From Alkalihalobacillus sp. TS-13 (GTDB lineage Bacteria > Bacillota > Bacilli > Bacillales > Fictibacillaceae): DNA of 64,000 nucleotides. Positions within the stretch are counted from its first letter, which is position 1. Every line of letters begins with the position of its first letter. A program made the position numbers and the translations under genes. Shown piece after piece: positions 21,154 through 29,222 of this stretch. The notes beneath the pieces were generated by a model. It did not search any database, was not told where the DNA came from, and saw nothing but the letters and a program-made list of their open reading frames with translations. The stretch spans positions 1,984,001 to 2,048,000 of the forward strand of contig NZ_JAHKSI010000001.1 of the NCBI RefSeq assembly GCF_019720915.1. The letters run 5' to 3'.

Positions 21154-22755
21154 CTATTCTTTTTTGGTGTCTTTTTTCTTTTGTTTCCTTGGCTGCATCT
21201 GAATGTCAATGTCCCAATAAGGGTCCCTACCTGGAGTCTGGCCCATCATTCCGCCTTGGCCCTGTTGCATCCATGGCATCTGTCCTGCGCCTTGCTGACC
21301 TTGCATCATTGGGAGCTGACCCATCATGCCACCCTGATCTTGTTGCATTCCTGGCATTTGACCGCCGCCTTGCTGACCTTGCATCATCGGCAGCTGACCC
21401 ATCATGCCACCCTGATCTTGTTGCATCCATGGCATTTGACCGCCGCCCTGCTGACCTTGCATCATCGGCATCTGACCCATCATGCCACCCTGATCTTGTT
21501 GCATCCATGGCATTTGACCGCCGCCTTGCTGACCTTGCATCATCGGCATCTGACCCATCATGCCACCCTGATCTTGTTGCATCCATGGCATTTGACCGCC
21601 GCCTTGCTGACCTTGCGTCATTGGGAGCTGACCCATCATGCCGCCTTGATCTTGTTGCATCCATGGCATTTGACCGCCGCCTTGCTGACCTTGCGACATT
21701 GGGAGCTGACCCATCATTCCGCCTTGATCTTGACTTGCCCATGGATTTAGAGCTTCATTATTCTGACCTTGCTGCATCATCTGACCGCCACTTTGTTCTT
21801 GGCCTATCCACGGCATTTGCCCGCCACTTTGGTCTTGGCCCATCCATGGCATCTGTCCGCCACTTTGCCCTTGACCCATCCATGGCATTTGCCCACCACT
21901 TTGTTCTTGGCCCATCCACGGCATTTGCCCGCCACTTTGGCCTTGAACCATCCATGGCATCTGTCCGCCGCCATGTTCTTGACTCACCCACTGATAGTCA
22001 TCATAATCCATATCTTCCATTCCGTACATTCCTTCTGGCGACATGTATCCATTTGGTATATCTCCGTATTGGTCCATATGACCATACATAGGATATCCTC
22101 CCATTTGATGGGGATAGCCATACGGTTGCATCATTGGTCCACAGCAAGAATCCATCATTTGATAAGAACCGTAATGTCCCCACGGTCCTGCACAAGGATC
22201 GGGCATACAGTAATCATCATATGGTATACATTCAACTGGCGGACAAGGCTTGACAGGTTTTGGCTTAGGCATTTCATATGTGGTCGTCTTTTCTTCTTTT
22301 TGTAAGCCTAATGTAATTTGGAATTCTTCCTCTGTGATCGGTGCCTTAGGTTTTTTAACAACTGGTTTTTCTTTTACGATCGGTTTTTCCTTTATCGGCT
22401 TCTCTTTTATCGGCAACTCTTTTTTAATCGGCATTTCTTTTTTGATTGGCATCTCTTTTTTCGTAGGTGCTTGGATTGGCATTTCTTTTTTCGGTTTAGG
22501 CATTGGTTTTTCCTTTGTTATCGGTTTCTCCTTCATTTTCATATTCATATGTGGCATTATTTTGTTCTTCATATTACCCGGATTATTTTGTTTTCCGTTC
22601 GGATTGCTAGTAGGTACTTTTACTTTGGCACCAGGATAAATAGTATCAGGTGTCTTGATTTGGGGATTAGCTTTGATGACATCTTGTAAATCTACACCGT
22701 ACATTTTAGCAATTTTCCAAAGTGTATCCCCTTTTTTGACAATGTGTATTTTCAA
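21154..22755 (-). CDS. safA: Spore coat morphogenetic protein SafA, with tandem repeats
   Basis: 533 residues from a TTG start with GGAGGAG six bases upstream. The frame is open 38 codons further but without an SD. An N-terminal LysM domain (about 2-48; IHIVKKGDTLWKIAKMYGV) targets it to the cortex/coat interface. A Lys/Pro-rich segment with KEMPIK and KEKPI repeats covers about 75-140. A Cys/Tyr-rich centre covers about 170-250. Then come six 12-residue repeats (QSGGQMPWMGQ type, 259-330) and six and a half 26-residue repeats (QDQGGMMGQ...QQGGGQMPWMQ, 342-510). It is longer than B. subtilis SafA (387). Gln-rich repeats with Lys-rich segments suit transglutaminase (Tgl) cross-linking, known for SafA in B. 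subtilis. Confidence 0.93.
   Translation of the reverse strand: MKIHIVKKGDTLWKIAKMYGVDLQDVIKANPQIKTPDTIYPGAKVKVPTSNPNGKQNNPGNMKNKIMPHMNMKMKEKPITKEKPMPKPKKEMPIQAPTKKEMPIKKEMPIKKELPIKEKPIKEKPIVKEKPVVKKPKAPITEEEFQITLGLQKEEKTTTYEMPKPKPVKPCPPVECIPYDDYCMPDPCAGPWGHYGSYQMMDSCCGPMMQPYGYPHQMGGYPMYGHMDQYGDIPNGYMSPEGMYGMEDMDYDDYQWVSQEHGGGQMPWMVQGQSGGQMPWMGQEQSGGQMPWMGQGQSGGQMPWMGQDQSGGQMPWIGQEQSGGQMMQQGQNNEALNPWASQDQGGMMGQLPMSQGQQGGGQMPWMQQDQGGMMGQLPMTQGQQGGGQMPWMQQDQGGMMGQMPMMQGQQGGGQMPWMQQDQGGMMGQMPMMQGQQGGGQMPWMQQDQGGMMGQLPMMQGQQGGGQMPGMQQDQGGMMGQLPMMQGQQGAGQMPWMQQGQGGMMGQTPGRDPYWDIDIQMQPRKQKKKDTKKE
21265..21732 (-). repeat. 78-bp tandem repeat coding for 26-residue units of SafA
   Basis: Six in-frame copies of a 78-bp unit, plus a partial seventh, encode QDQGGMMGQLPM-QGQQGGGQMPWMQ. 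Copies differ by few bases, for example L/M and T/S/M changes, so recent expansion or gene conversion is likely. Confidence 0.95.
21766..21981 (-). repeat. 36-bp tandem repeat coding for 12-residue units of SafA
   Basis: Six in-frame copies of a 36-bp unit encode QSGGQMPWMGQE-type segments. The QMPWM core is shared with the neighbouring 78-bp repeat, so one array probably arose from the other. Confidence 0.9.
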
Positions 22756-22846
22756 AACGATCTCCTCCCTGCCTAATTCATTACACAGTATATGAGAGAT
22801 TGGGCATCTTGCTACACTTTTAAGAAACGGTCTGTTCACCATAATC

Positions 22847-22875
22847 ATTATATGAGTCTGTTTAAACACATATTC
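22847..22875 (-). promoter_or_regulatory. Candidate sigmaE promoter of safA
   Basis: Minus strand: -35 GAATATG, 14-base spacer, -10 CATATAAT. These are each one base away from the published sigmaE consensus elements (about KMATATT and CATACAMT) at the correct spacing. The start point would be near 22839, about 84 bases ahead of the safA TTG. SafA is under sigmaE in B. subtilis. Confidence 0.72.
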
Positions 22876-22961
22876 TTTATGAATGTGAAGGGCTCGTTAT
22901 TCCGATTGAAAATATGGTATTCTTAAATGAACGAAACTGTTGTACTAGGAGGAAAAGCGTA

Positions 22962-23507
22962 ATGAAAGATAAAGAAGATAAGGTCTTAGGGGAAGAACGG
23001 AGGGACCTTCTGCTTCAATGGCTGAAGCAAAGTGAGACTCCACTGACGGGAAGTTATCTTGCAAAACAGACAAATGTGAGCCGGCAGGTGATTGTTCAAG
23101 ATATTTCGTTGTTGAAAGCTCGGAATGAACCCATTATGGCTACGTCCAATGGATACTTATACTTCCAACCCGTTTCTTCAAAACAGAAATACAAGAGAAT
23201 CATTGCATGCCAGCATTCTTCTGATGAAACAGTAGATGAACTCAATACAATTGTCGATTATGGCGTTACTGTAAAAGATGTTACGATTGAACACCCTGTC
23301 TATGGAGACTTGACTGGGGTGATCATGATTCAAAGTCGTCATGATGTTGCACAATTCATCAATAAAGTACGTGAAACCAACGCGGCTTACCTGCTTGAAT
23401 TGACGGACGGTGTCCACCTGCACAAATTAGAAGCAGATTCAGAAGATCAGTTGGACCAAGCATGCAGAGCATTAGAAGAGAAAGGGTACTTGTTGTCACG
23501 ATCATAG
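22962..23507 (+). CDS. niaR: Nicotinate-responsive transcription repressor NiaR (YrxA)
   Basis: 181 residues: an N-terminal HTH_11-type winged helix (TGSYLAKQTNVSRQVIVQDIS) and a C-terminal 3H domain. The metal-binding histidines of the 3H domain are visible in ACQHSSDE, IEHPVYGD and GVHLHKLE. In B. subtilis this protein represses NAD synthesis genes. It sits there beside nifS and nadBCA, which are absent here. ATG 22962 follows AGGAGG. The upstream 16 open codons lack an SD. Confidence 0.92.
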   Translation: MKDKEDKVLGEERRDLLLQWLKQSETPLTGSYLAKQTNVSRQVIVQDISLLKARNEPIMATSNGYLYFQPVSSKQKYKRIIACQHSSDETVDELNTIVDYGVTVKDVTIEHPVYGDLTGVIMIQSRHDVAQFINKVRETNAAYLLELTDGVHLHKLEADSEDQLDQACRALEEKGYLLSRS

Positions 23508-23560
23508 CTTTTTCAATTAGCTATTCAGAAGTTGCTGAATTTCCTATATTGAAGCAAATT

Positions 23561-23640
23561 CAATTTTTATCGGTGCATCTCTGGTTTTTATCGCTGCAAA
23601 ACCGAAATAATTCGACGCAGTTTAGTGATTTATCGTCACC
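23561..23640. repeat. Short ATCGGTGCA/ATCGCTGCA intergenic repeat cluster
   Basis: Two direct units (TTTTTATCGGTGCATCTCTGG and TTTTTATCGCTGCAAAACCG) are followed by AATTCGACGCAG and a further TTTATCG. It lies between niaR and pheB, which converge. It is probably an intergenic array of degenerate units. No ORF. Confidence 0.45.
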
Positions 23641-23652
23641 TTTCAATTCTCG

Positions 23653-24102
23653 CTATGCGCCGGACCCGATTATGTTCACTTGTCTGACATGCTCCAACTT
23701 TTCAAGAGCTTTTAGAATACCATTAATGTCTTCTTTAGAAGATGCTGTCTCGATCGACAGCGTAACATTTGCTTTTCCTTGAAGGGGAATCGTTTGGTGA
23801 ATCGTCAAGATATTACATCCTAATTCGGCTAGAATCCTAAGTAAGGACGACAATGATCCTGAACGGTCTTCCAAATGGATAGATATAGACACGATTTGCT
23901 TTTGAACCATGGTTTCAAACGGGAAAATCCGATCCCGGTATTTATAAAATGCACTTCTGCTTAAATCTACGGCGTTAACTGCCTCATTAATTGTACTCAC
24001 TTTTCCAGTTTCTAAAAGCGCTTTCGCTTCAAGCGTTTTCGTCATCGCTTCGGAAAGGACATCCTCTTGTACCAAATAAAAACGTTCACCTTTACGATCC
24101 AT
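23653..24102 (-). CDS. pheB: ACT-domain protein PheB
   Basis: 149 residues: an N-terminal helical region with [14 protein letters not shown], then an ACT domain ([33 protein letters not shown]) that probably binds an aromatic amino acid. In B. subtilis pheB lies between obg and pheA. Here pheA (prephenate dehydratase) is missing from that place and niaR follows on the other strand. SD AGGAGG before the ATG. Confidence 0.9.
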   Translation of the reverse strand: MDRKGERFYLVQEDVLSEAMTKTLEAKALLETGKVSTINEAVNAVDLSRSAFYKYRDRIFPFETMVQKQIVSISIHLEDRSGSLSSLLRILAELGCNILTIHQTIPLQGKANVTLSIETASSKEDINGILKALEKLEHVRQVNIIGSGA

Positions 24103-24360
24103 CTTGCAGCCTCCTGTTAAGGAATTGTTACCTCAGTATATAAGGATTAGCTTTTGTTAGCAACTTTATCGTATTATGTATGCTTTTTATTGGTACAGTT
24201 CAAATTGTGCTTTTACACAGAAACGTCCCTAAACTCAATTTTTAGAAATGTCAAGAATGAACAGATTAATCCTGAAAGTGAACAGAGTATTGATGAGAGT
24301 AAACAATTGGCCCATTATACTTTGAAATTTTAAACCGTGACTCTTCTCGTTCCTTACTAC

Positions 24361-24413
24361 TGGGTCTTTCTTCGCTCGCTTGTGCCACAGGAATGACGCG
24401 AATTTCATTTATA
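24361..24413 (+). repeat. Family 1 repeat, 3'-end remnant
   Basis: TGGGTCTTTCTTCGCTCGCTTGTGCCACAGGAATGACGCGAATTTC matches the right end of the family 1 element. It lies in the 24103-24444 gap between obg and pheB. The rest of that gap shows no recognisable feature apart from the obg terminator. Confidence 0.6.
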
Positions 24414-24417
24414 AACC

Positions 24418-24449
24418 AAAAAAATAGACCGTCTCTACGACAGTCTATT
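24418..24449 (-). terminator. obg terminator
   Basis: AATAGAC / GTCTATT stem with further inner pairs overlaps the obg stop codon. It is followed by seven T residues on the minus strand. Confidence 0.85.
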
Positions 24450-25731
24450 CGATAAATTCAAATTCATAATCCATGATACGGACGATATCACCATCTTCAG
24501 CACCACGTTCTCTAAGGGCATCATCAATTCCCATCCTCCTCATCTGTTGAGCAAATCGTCTGACCGATTCATCTCTGGAGAAGTCCGTCATTTTGAATAG
24601 ACGCTCAATTTTGCCCCCGGAAATGACAAATGTGCCATCATCTTCTCTTGAAAGTTCAAAAGGCTGTTCTTCCTTTTGATGCTTATAGAGCACTCTTTCA
24701 TCCTCTTCTTCCTCATCTTCTATGAGTGGGAATTCAGGTGTTGTTTCTAATTTATTCGCAATTTCAAATAACAAATCCCGTACTCCGTCTTTGGTAATCG
24801 CTGAAATCGGGAAGATCGGGTATTCATCTCCAACCTGTTCTTCGAATAACTCGAGATTATCTTCTGCATCTGGCATGTCCATCTTATTTGCAACAACAAG
24901 CTGTGGACGTTCTGTCAAACGCAGATTATATTGCTTAAGCTCTTCATTGATTTTCAAGAAATCTTCGTATGGATCTCTTCCTTCCGTACCTGACATATCA
25001 AGGACATGGACAATCACTCGTGTCCTTTCAATATGTCTTAAGAACTGATGACCCAAACCGACTCCTTCGTGTGCACCTTCGATCAATCCTGGCAGATCCG
25101 CCATGACGAAACTCCGGTTGTCCTCTGTTTCAACAACGCCCAGGTTCGGACTTAATGTTGTGAAATGGTACTCGGCAATTTTAGGCTTAGCTGCTGATAC
25201 AACGGACAAAAGAGTGGATTTCCCGACACTTGGAAAACCGACAAGTCCAACATCAGCAAGTAATTTCAATTCTAATGTGACTTCTCTCTCTTCACCTGGC
25301 TCACCATTCTCGGAAAGTTCAGGTGCCGGGTTCTTAGGAGTTGCGAATCTCGTGTTCCCGCGTCCTCCCCGTCCACCTTTAGCGATGACTGCTTGTTGCC
25401 CATGATCGACGAGGTCGGCAATTACTTTTCCAGTCTTAGCATCAGTCACGACTGTTCCTGGAGGGACTTTGACAATCATATTTTCTGCATTGCGTCCATG
25501 CATGTTTTTAGACATTCCGTTTTCACCCCGCGGAGCTTTGAAGTGTCGGTTGTAACGGAAATCCATCAATGTCCGTAATCCTTCTTCAACCTGGAAAATG
25601 ACGTCTCCGCCTTTTCCGCCGTCTCCACCAGCTGGTCCCCCATCTGGTACATATTTCTCTCTGCGGAAGGCCACCATTCCGTTTCCACCATCACCTGATT
25701 TTATAAATACAGTAACCTGATCGACAAACAT
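24445..25731 (-). CDS. obg: GTPase Obg
   Basis: Ribosome-associated GTPase needed for 50S assembly, the general stress response and sporulation entry. 428 residues, the same as B. subtilis. The N-terminal glycine-rich Obg fold (1-158) includes [12 protein letters not shown]. In the G domain, G1 [11 protein letters not shown] lies near 165, G3 DLPGLIEG near 212 and G4 NKMD near 283. The C-terminal OCT domain ends the chain. ATG 25731 follows AGGTGAG. Four extra codons upstream are unlikely. It sits 18 bases behind spo0B, an ancient operon. Confidence 0.98.
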   Translation of the reverse strand: MFVDQVTVFIKSGDGGNGMVAFRREKYVPDGGPAGGDGGKGGDVIFQVEEGLRTLMDFRYNRHFKAPRGENGMSKNMHGRNAENMIVKVPPGTVVTDAKTGKVIADLVDHGQQAVIAKGGRGGRGNTRFATPKNPAPELSENGEPGEEREVTLELKLLADVGLVGFPSVGKSTLLSVVSAAKPKIAEYHFTTLSPNLGVVETEDNRSFVMADLPGLIEGAHEGVGLGHQFLRHIERTRVIVHVLDMSGTEGRDPYEDFLKINEELKQYNLRLTERPQLVVANKMDMPDAEDNLELFEEQVGDEYPIFPISAITKDGVRDLLFEIANKLETTPEFPLIEDEEEEDERVLYKHQKEEQPFELSREDDGTFVISGGKIERLFKMTDFSRDESVRRFAQQMRRMGIDDALRERGAEDGDIVRIMDYEFEFIE

Positions 25732-25749
25732 GATATTTCTCACCTCACC

Positions 25750-26286
25750 TTATGATCCTAGTTCAAGAATATATAACAGTTCATTTTCCTGACAGTAGCT
25801 TTCGACGATCGTGATTGAATTATGTAAAGGATTCAGGGAATCTAATGCCTTACAGGATTCGAGATCAATTTTCCCTGCAAAATCATAGGTGAATCTTGAT
25901 CTTCCATGAATCAATTGGATAGTAATCATCAGATGCGGCTCTCCATCTGGTTCCACCAATTTATTAAGATGACCGATGAATTCTTTAGTCCAGTCGTACA
26001 TCGCATCGTCAAACGACGAAAGGTCTTGTTCGTCACCGATCACTTCATAATCGAGTCGATATTTGTTCTGCTGCCAATTGTATGTTAATAAAAATTCAGC
26101 CATTTTCGGCATCCGAAGATTTGAAACCTTCGCCTCGTTCTTCGCTTCATGCACAACCTTTTCAATTATTTCTTTTGCCCGGTCAGTACGGTCTAGTGCT
26201 AAGTTTCCTTTTATCAGTTGAAGTTGGTTCAGCCAATCATGCCGGGCATGACGTAATAGACTAACGGGATCCCATATTTCCTTCAT
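25750..26286 (-). CDS. spo0B: Sporulation initiation phosphotransferase Spo0B
   Basis: Passes phosphate from Spo0F to Spo0A in the phosphorelay. 178 residues. The phosphorylated histidine lies in LLRHARHDWLNQLQLIKGN (His16, the equivalent of His30 in B. subtilis). A degenerate ATPase-like C-terminal domain follows. Forms rpmA-spo0B-obg with its neighbours as in B. subtilis, though a terminator separates rpmA. Confidence 0.95.
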   Translation of the reverse strand: MKEIWDPVSLLRHARHDWLNQLQLIKGNLALDRTDRAKEIIEKVVHEAKNEAKVSNLRMPKMAEFLLTYNWQQNKYRLDYEVIGDEQDLSSFDDAMYDWTKEFIGHLNKLVEPDGEPHLMITIQLIHGRSRFTYDFAGKIDLESCKALDSLNPLHNSITIVESYCQENELLYILELGS

Positions 26287-26337
26287 ATCAGCACTCCCAA
26301 ACGTGAAAAATTAACCGTCTTTTAAGAAAGTATAAGA

Positions 26338-26371
26338 AGAAAAAAACTCTAACCAGTCCGGTTAGAGTTTA
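26338..26371 (-). terminator. rpmA terminator
   Basis: AAACTCTAACC / GGTTAGAGTTT perfect 11-bp stem followed by T-run on the minus strand, 5 bases after the rpmA stop. It ends the rplU-prp-rpmA operon ahead of spo0B. Confidence 0.92.
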
Positions 26372-26375
26372 AGTG

Positions 26376-26666
26376 TTACGCTTCTTTGGCTACTGGGTAA
26401 ACACTTACTTGCTTACGGTTACGGCCTAGACGCTCGAATCGAACGACTCCGTCCACCTTAGCGAATAAAGTGTCATCTCCACCGCGGCCAACGTTCTTAC
26501 CTGGGTAGATCTTTGTTCCGCGTTGACGGAAAAGAATAGAACCACCAGTAACAGTTTGTCCGTCAGCTCTCTTAGCTCCTAGACGCTTAGAGATTGAGTC
26601 ACGACCGTTCTTTGTACTACCAACACCCTTTTTGGATGCGAAGTATTGCAGGTTTAATTTAAGCAT
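26376..26666 (-). CDS. rpmA: 50S ribosomal protein L27
   Basis: 96 residues. It begins [21 protein letters not shown]. The first nine residues, up to Phe9, are the Firmicute-specific extension that Prp removes between F9 and A10. Without the cut the tail would reach into the peptidyl transferase centre. Prp is encoded next to it. ATG 26666 follows AGGAGG. The three open codons before it are untranslated. Confidence 0.98.
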   Translation of the reverse strand: MLKLNLQYFASKKGVGSTKNGRDSISKRLGAKRADGQTVTGGSILFRQRGTKIYPGKNVGRGGDDTLFAKVDGVVRFERLGRNRKQVSVYPVAKEA

Positions 26667-26685
26667 GAGATGCACCTCCTAAAAC

Positions 26686-27009
26686 CTAATTGATTTTGAT
26701 ATATTGACCATAGTCACGTTCGATTGACTTTAATGCAACCAGCATACCTTCAAGTAAAAGCTGTATCTTCTCTGATGTTTGTTCACTTACAGAGGAAGGT
26801 GCCTTGAATGTAAAATACCCGCCGTCTTCACGAGTCTCCACTTCAGGTTCAACCTGGCAGAGTTCTTCGATAGCATTCACAGTTCCGAAGGAAACAGCTG
26901 TCACTGCTGCACATACAAGATCATGTCCATATGGACCTGATTCGGCGTGCCCCGTAATGCTGAACGACACGATTTTACGCTGATCACGAACTATATTGAC
27001 CCTTAACAT
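26686..27009 (-). CDS. prp: Ribosomal-processing cysteine protease Prp
   Basis: 107 residues. The catalytic His and Cys are in GHAESGPYGHDLVCAAVTAVS (His22 and Cys34 as in S. aureus Prp). It cleaves the N-terminal extension of L27. It lies between rplU and rpmA, with 2 bases to rplU, as in almost all Firmicutes (ysxB in B. subtilis). Confidence 0.96.
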   Translation of the reverse strand: MLRVNIVRDQRKIVSFSITGHAESGPYGHDLVCAAVTAVSFGTVNAIEELCQVEPEVETREDGGYFTFKAPSSVSEQTSEKIQLLLEGMLVALKSIERDYGQYIKIN

Positions 27010-27011
27010 GA

Positions 27012-27320
27012 TTATACGTTAATTTTGTCAATAACAACTTTTGTGTATGGTTGACGATGACCTTGTTTACGACGATAGTTCTTTTTAGGCTTGAACTTGT
27101 AAACAACGACTTTTTTCGCACGGCCTTGCTTGTCGACCTTAGCCGTTACAGTCGCTCCGTCTACGATTGGGCTTCCGACTTTTACGTCATCTCCACCAAC
27201 CATCAATACACGATCGAATGTAATTGTATCGCCAGCTTCACCATTCACTTTTTCAATGTAAAGCTCTTGTCCTTCTTCTACACGGAATTGTTTTCCGCCA
27301 GCTTCAATAATTGCGTACAT
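27012..27320 (-). CDS. rplU: 50S ribosomal protein L21
   Basis: 102 residues, the usual length. Begins [18 protein letters not shown] and ends [27 protein letters not shown] lies ahead of two adjacent ATG codons. The second (27320) gives the conserved N-terminus. It is preceded by a 370-base leader with two copies of an RNA motif and a strong promoter. These suggest autogenous control by L21. Confidence 0.98.
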   Translation of the reverse strand: MYAIIEAGGKQFRVEEGQELYIEKVNGEAGDTITFDRVLMVGGDDVKVGSPIVDGATVTAKVDKQGRAKKVVVYKFKPKKNYRRKQGHRQPYTKVVIDKINV

Positions 27321-27383
27321 CATATGCACCTCCTGTTTTACTCAGACTCGCCATTACAGGTGCTTTCACATAAATTGAGCTGC

Positions 27384-27476
27384 GAATTTCTGCGTTGCAT
27401 CGTGACTCCGGTCCTCATGTAGGTCATTCTACACTCTGGTCCTCGTCCATTTGTGCACCTTGAATTCCTTGCTCTC
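27384..27476 (-). ncRNA. Ribosomal protein leader motif ahead of rplU, proximal copy
   Basis: On the minus strand: ACGAGGACC, a GTAG/CTAC hairpin, GAGGACC, then an ACGCAACGCAGAAATT-like tail. The two GAGGACC boxes are 28 bases apart. The whole block matches a second copy exactly 124 bases upstream. It is probably the L21-leader type of cis-regulatory RNA known in Bacillales. I could not run a covariance model. Confidence 0.72.
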
Positions 27477-27507
27477 TTTATCCGAAATCTGAATCAATAT
27501 AGCCGTC

Positions 27508-27600
27508 GTATTTCTTTGTTGCGTAGTTACTGCGGTCCTCAAATAGATCTTCCTATTATCCGGTCCTCGTATACTTCCGCGTCTCGAACTACTCGACTCT
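27508..27600 (-). ncRNA. Ribosomal protein leader motif ahead of rplU, distal copy
   Basis: The same motif as at 27384-27476: ACGAGGACC, then an AATAG/CTATT hairpin, GAGGACC and the ACGCAACAAAGAAAT tail. The hairpin has changed TG/CA pairs to AA/TT compared with the other copy, so pairing is kept. An outer GTAGTT/AACTAC pairing is visible here. Confidence 0.7.
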
Positions 27601-27685
27601 ATTGTTTCAACCTTTCCAGAGTTTAAAAAGCTTGAAAACCTGCTTTGAGCGGTTGGAGCATGAGGCTCCAAAAACTAACGAAAAA

Positions 27686-27715
27686 ATCATACCATAAAAC
27701 AAAAGGCATTGTCAA
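27686..27715 (-). promoter_or_regulatory. SigmaA promoter of rplU-prp-rpmA
   Basis: Minus strand: TTGACA, 18-base spacer, TATGAT. It lies just behind the RNase E/G gene. A 7-bp hairpin (TTGGAGC/GCTCCAA) starts the transcript, followed by the two leader motifs. Confidence 0.85.
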
Positions 27716-27717
27716 CG

Positions 27718-29175
27718 TTATTCCTTCTCTATTCGTGCTTCGATCACATCGCATGACCCGATTTGCCTGACGTGAAAATAAGGTTGATCTACCTCGGATT
27801 TTTCCGTTATATACAGTTTAGCAGAAATCAGGTTTGAAAGGTCATCTTCCAAGTCACTTTCTGGAGCTTTGATATAATCCCGTAATGGTTTAGAAACTTC
27901 CACCCAGATCCCTTCCTCTTCTGTATGACGATGTTCAAACAAAGCTCGTTCTAAAGCATAGTAGATGGTTTCAACGGATAATTGCCTATGGATTGCTTTA
28001 CAAACCGCACATGGTTCAGTCATCTGCGCAGAGAGGCTGTCTTTCACCTTTTGACGCGTAAGTTCTAATAAACCAAGTGCAGTGAAGCCATGAATTCTAG
28101 TTCGAATCGGGTCTTGATTGAACGTGTTTTCAAGACGCCTTATAACTTTGTTTTGATGATCTTTACTATTCATTCGGATGAAGTCGATAACGATCATACC
28201 ACTTATATTCCGTAGTCTCAATTGTCGCGCAGCTTCTTCTGCTGCGTATAGATTCGTCTCTAAAATTGATTCATCACGGTCTTGCTTACCAGTGAATTTC
28301 CCGGTATTCACATCGATCACTGTCAACGCTTCTGTGGGGTCAATATTGATATGACCACCATTTTTCAACCAAACAACTGGCTGAAGTGCTTTATGGATCG
28401 CCTGCTCAATATTATGATGGCTGAAAAGATTTTCAGTTCCTTTATATAAATAGGTCTTCTCAGTGAAATTTGGATATTTATTCTTAAAGGATCGGTAAAC
28501 ATCGAAGTCATCAAAGATGTACGTCATTTCCTCATTTGAGGTATGAGCTAAAGCGCGCTCAATCAACGTATTCCCTTCAAACAATAATGAAGTGCGCTTT
28601 AAGGTCTCAGCTCTATCTGAAAGAGTCGCCCATTGCTGCCTGAGTCTTGATACTTCATGTTCTAACTGCTCAAGTGACACTTCTGAGCTTGAAGTACGCA
28701 TGATCAAGCCTTCACACCCTGTAGTCAGTTCATCCCCTACTTTTCTCATCCGCTCGGTATCATCCTCTGACAACTTTTTTGAAACGGCTGTGTAGTTCCC
28801 GAACGGTAAATAAACAAGGTGCTCTCCCGGTATTGTAATGTTTTCCGTAAGGAGTGGCCCCTTGCTTTTAGAAGCTTCTTTTTTCACTTGGACAATAATC
28901 CATTGGCCTTCATGTATCTTTTCAGAAATCGTCTGATTTTCCTTCTCGGATATCGGGACCAAATCAGTGGCATGTATGAATCCGTTCTGTTCAAATCCAA
29001 CGTCGACAAAGGCCGCTTGAATACCTGGCAGTACTTTAACGACACGCCCAACGTATATATTGCCCGCTTTGGGATAAGCATTGGGACGTTCAAGCATCAC
29101 CTCGACCAATTGTCCATGATTGACAAGCGCAGCTCTCTTTTCAGATGTTGTCATATTAAATAAAAGTTGTTTCAA
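27718..29175 (-). CDS. rng: Ribonuclease E/G-type endoribonuclease
   Basis: 485 residues. An N-terminal S1 domain (NIYVGRVVKVLPGIQAAFVDVGFEQNGFIH) is followed by a 5' sensor region and DNase I-like catalytic part. Catalytic aspartates are in VIDVNTGKFTG and VIDFIRM. The Zn-link is CAVCKA near residue 400. Length fits RNase G, with no RNase E scaffold tail. B. subtilis lacks this enzyme and relies on RNase Y/J, but many other Bacillaceae have it upstream of rplU. Likely role in mRNA decay or rRNA 5' maturation. Confidence 0.95.
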   Translation of the reverse strand: MKQLLFNMTTSEKRAALVNHGQLVEVMLERPNAYPKAGNIYVGRVVKVLPGIQAAFVDVGFEQNGFIHATDLVPISEKENQTISEKIHEGQWIIVQVKKEASKSKGPLLTENITIPGEHLVYLPFGNYTAVSKKLSEDDTERMRKVGDELTTGCEGLIMRTSSSEVSLEQLEHEVSRLRQQWATLSDRAETLKRTSLLFEGNTLIERALAHTSNEEMTYIFDDFDVYRSFKNKYPNFTEKTYLYKGTENLFSHHNIEQAIHKALQPVVWLKNGGHINIDPTEALTVIDVNTGKFTGKQDRDESILETNLYAAEEAARQLRLRNISGMIVIDFIRMNSKDHQNKVIRRLENTFNQDPIRTRIHGFTALGLLELTRQKVKDSLSAQMTEPCAVCKAIHRQLSVETIYYALERALFEHRHTEEEGIWVEVSKPLRDYIKAPESDLEDDLSNLISAKLYITEKSEVDQPYFHVRQIGSCDVIEARIEKE

Positions 29176-29222
29176 TATAGATCCTCAATTCTCATCTTTT
29201 ACGTTAAAACTTCTTCTTTATT

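Noticed and set aside
21265-21981. CRISPR-like array
   Set aside because: The repeats are contiguous, in frame with SafA and have no unique spacers.
21181-22091. Plus-strand ORFs of 300 and 189 codons opposite safA
   Set aside because: They mirror the tandem repeats of safA. They are out of frame with any recognisable protein, have no SD and are explained by codon bias of the repeats.
27429-27671. Minus-strand ORF of 80 codons upstream of rplU
   Set aside because: Overlaps the leader RNA motifs. The two copies read in different frames (124 is not a multiple of 3), so it is not a leader peptide.
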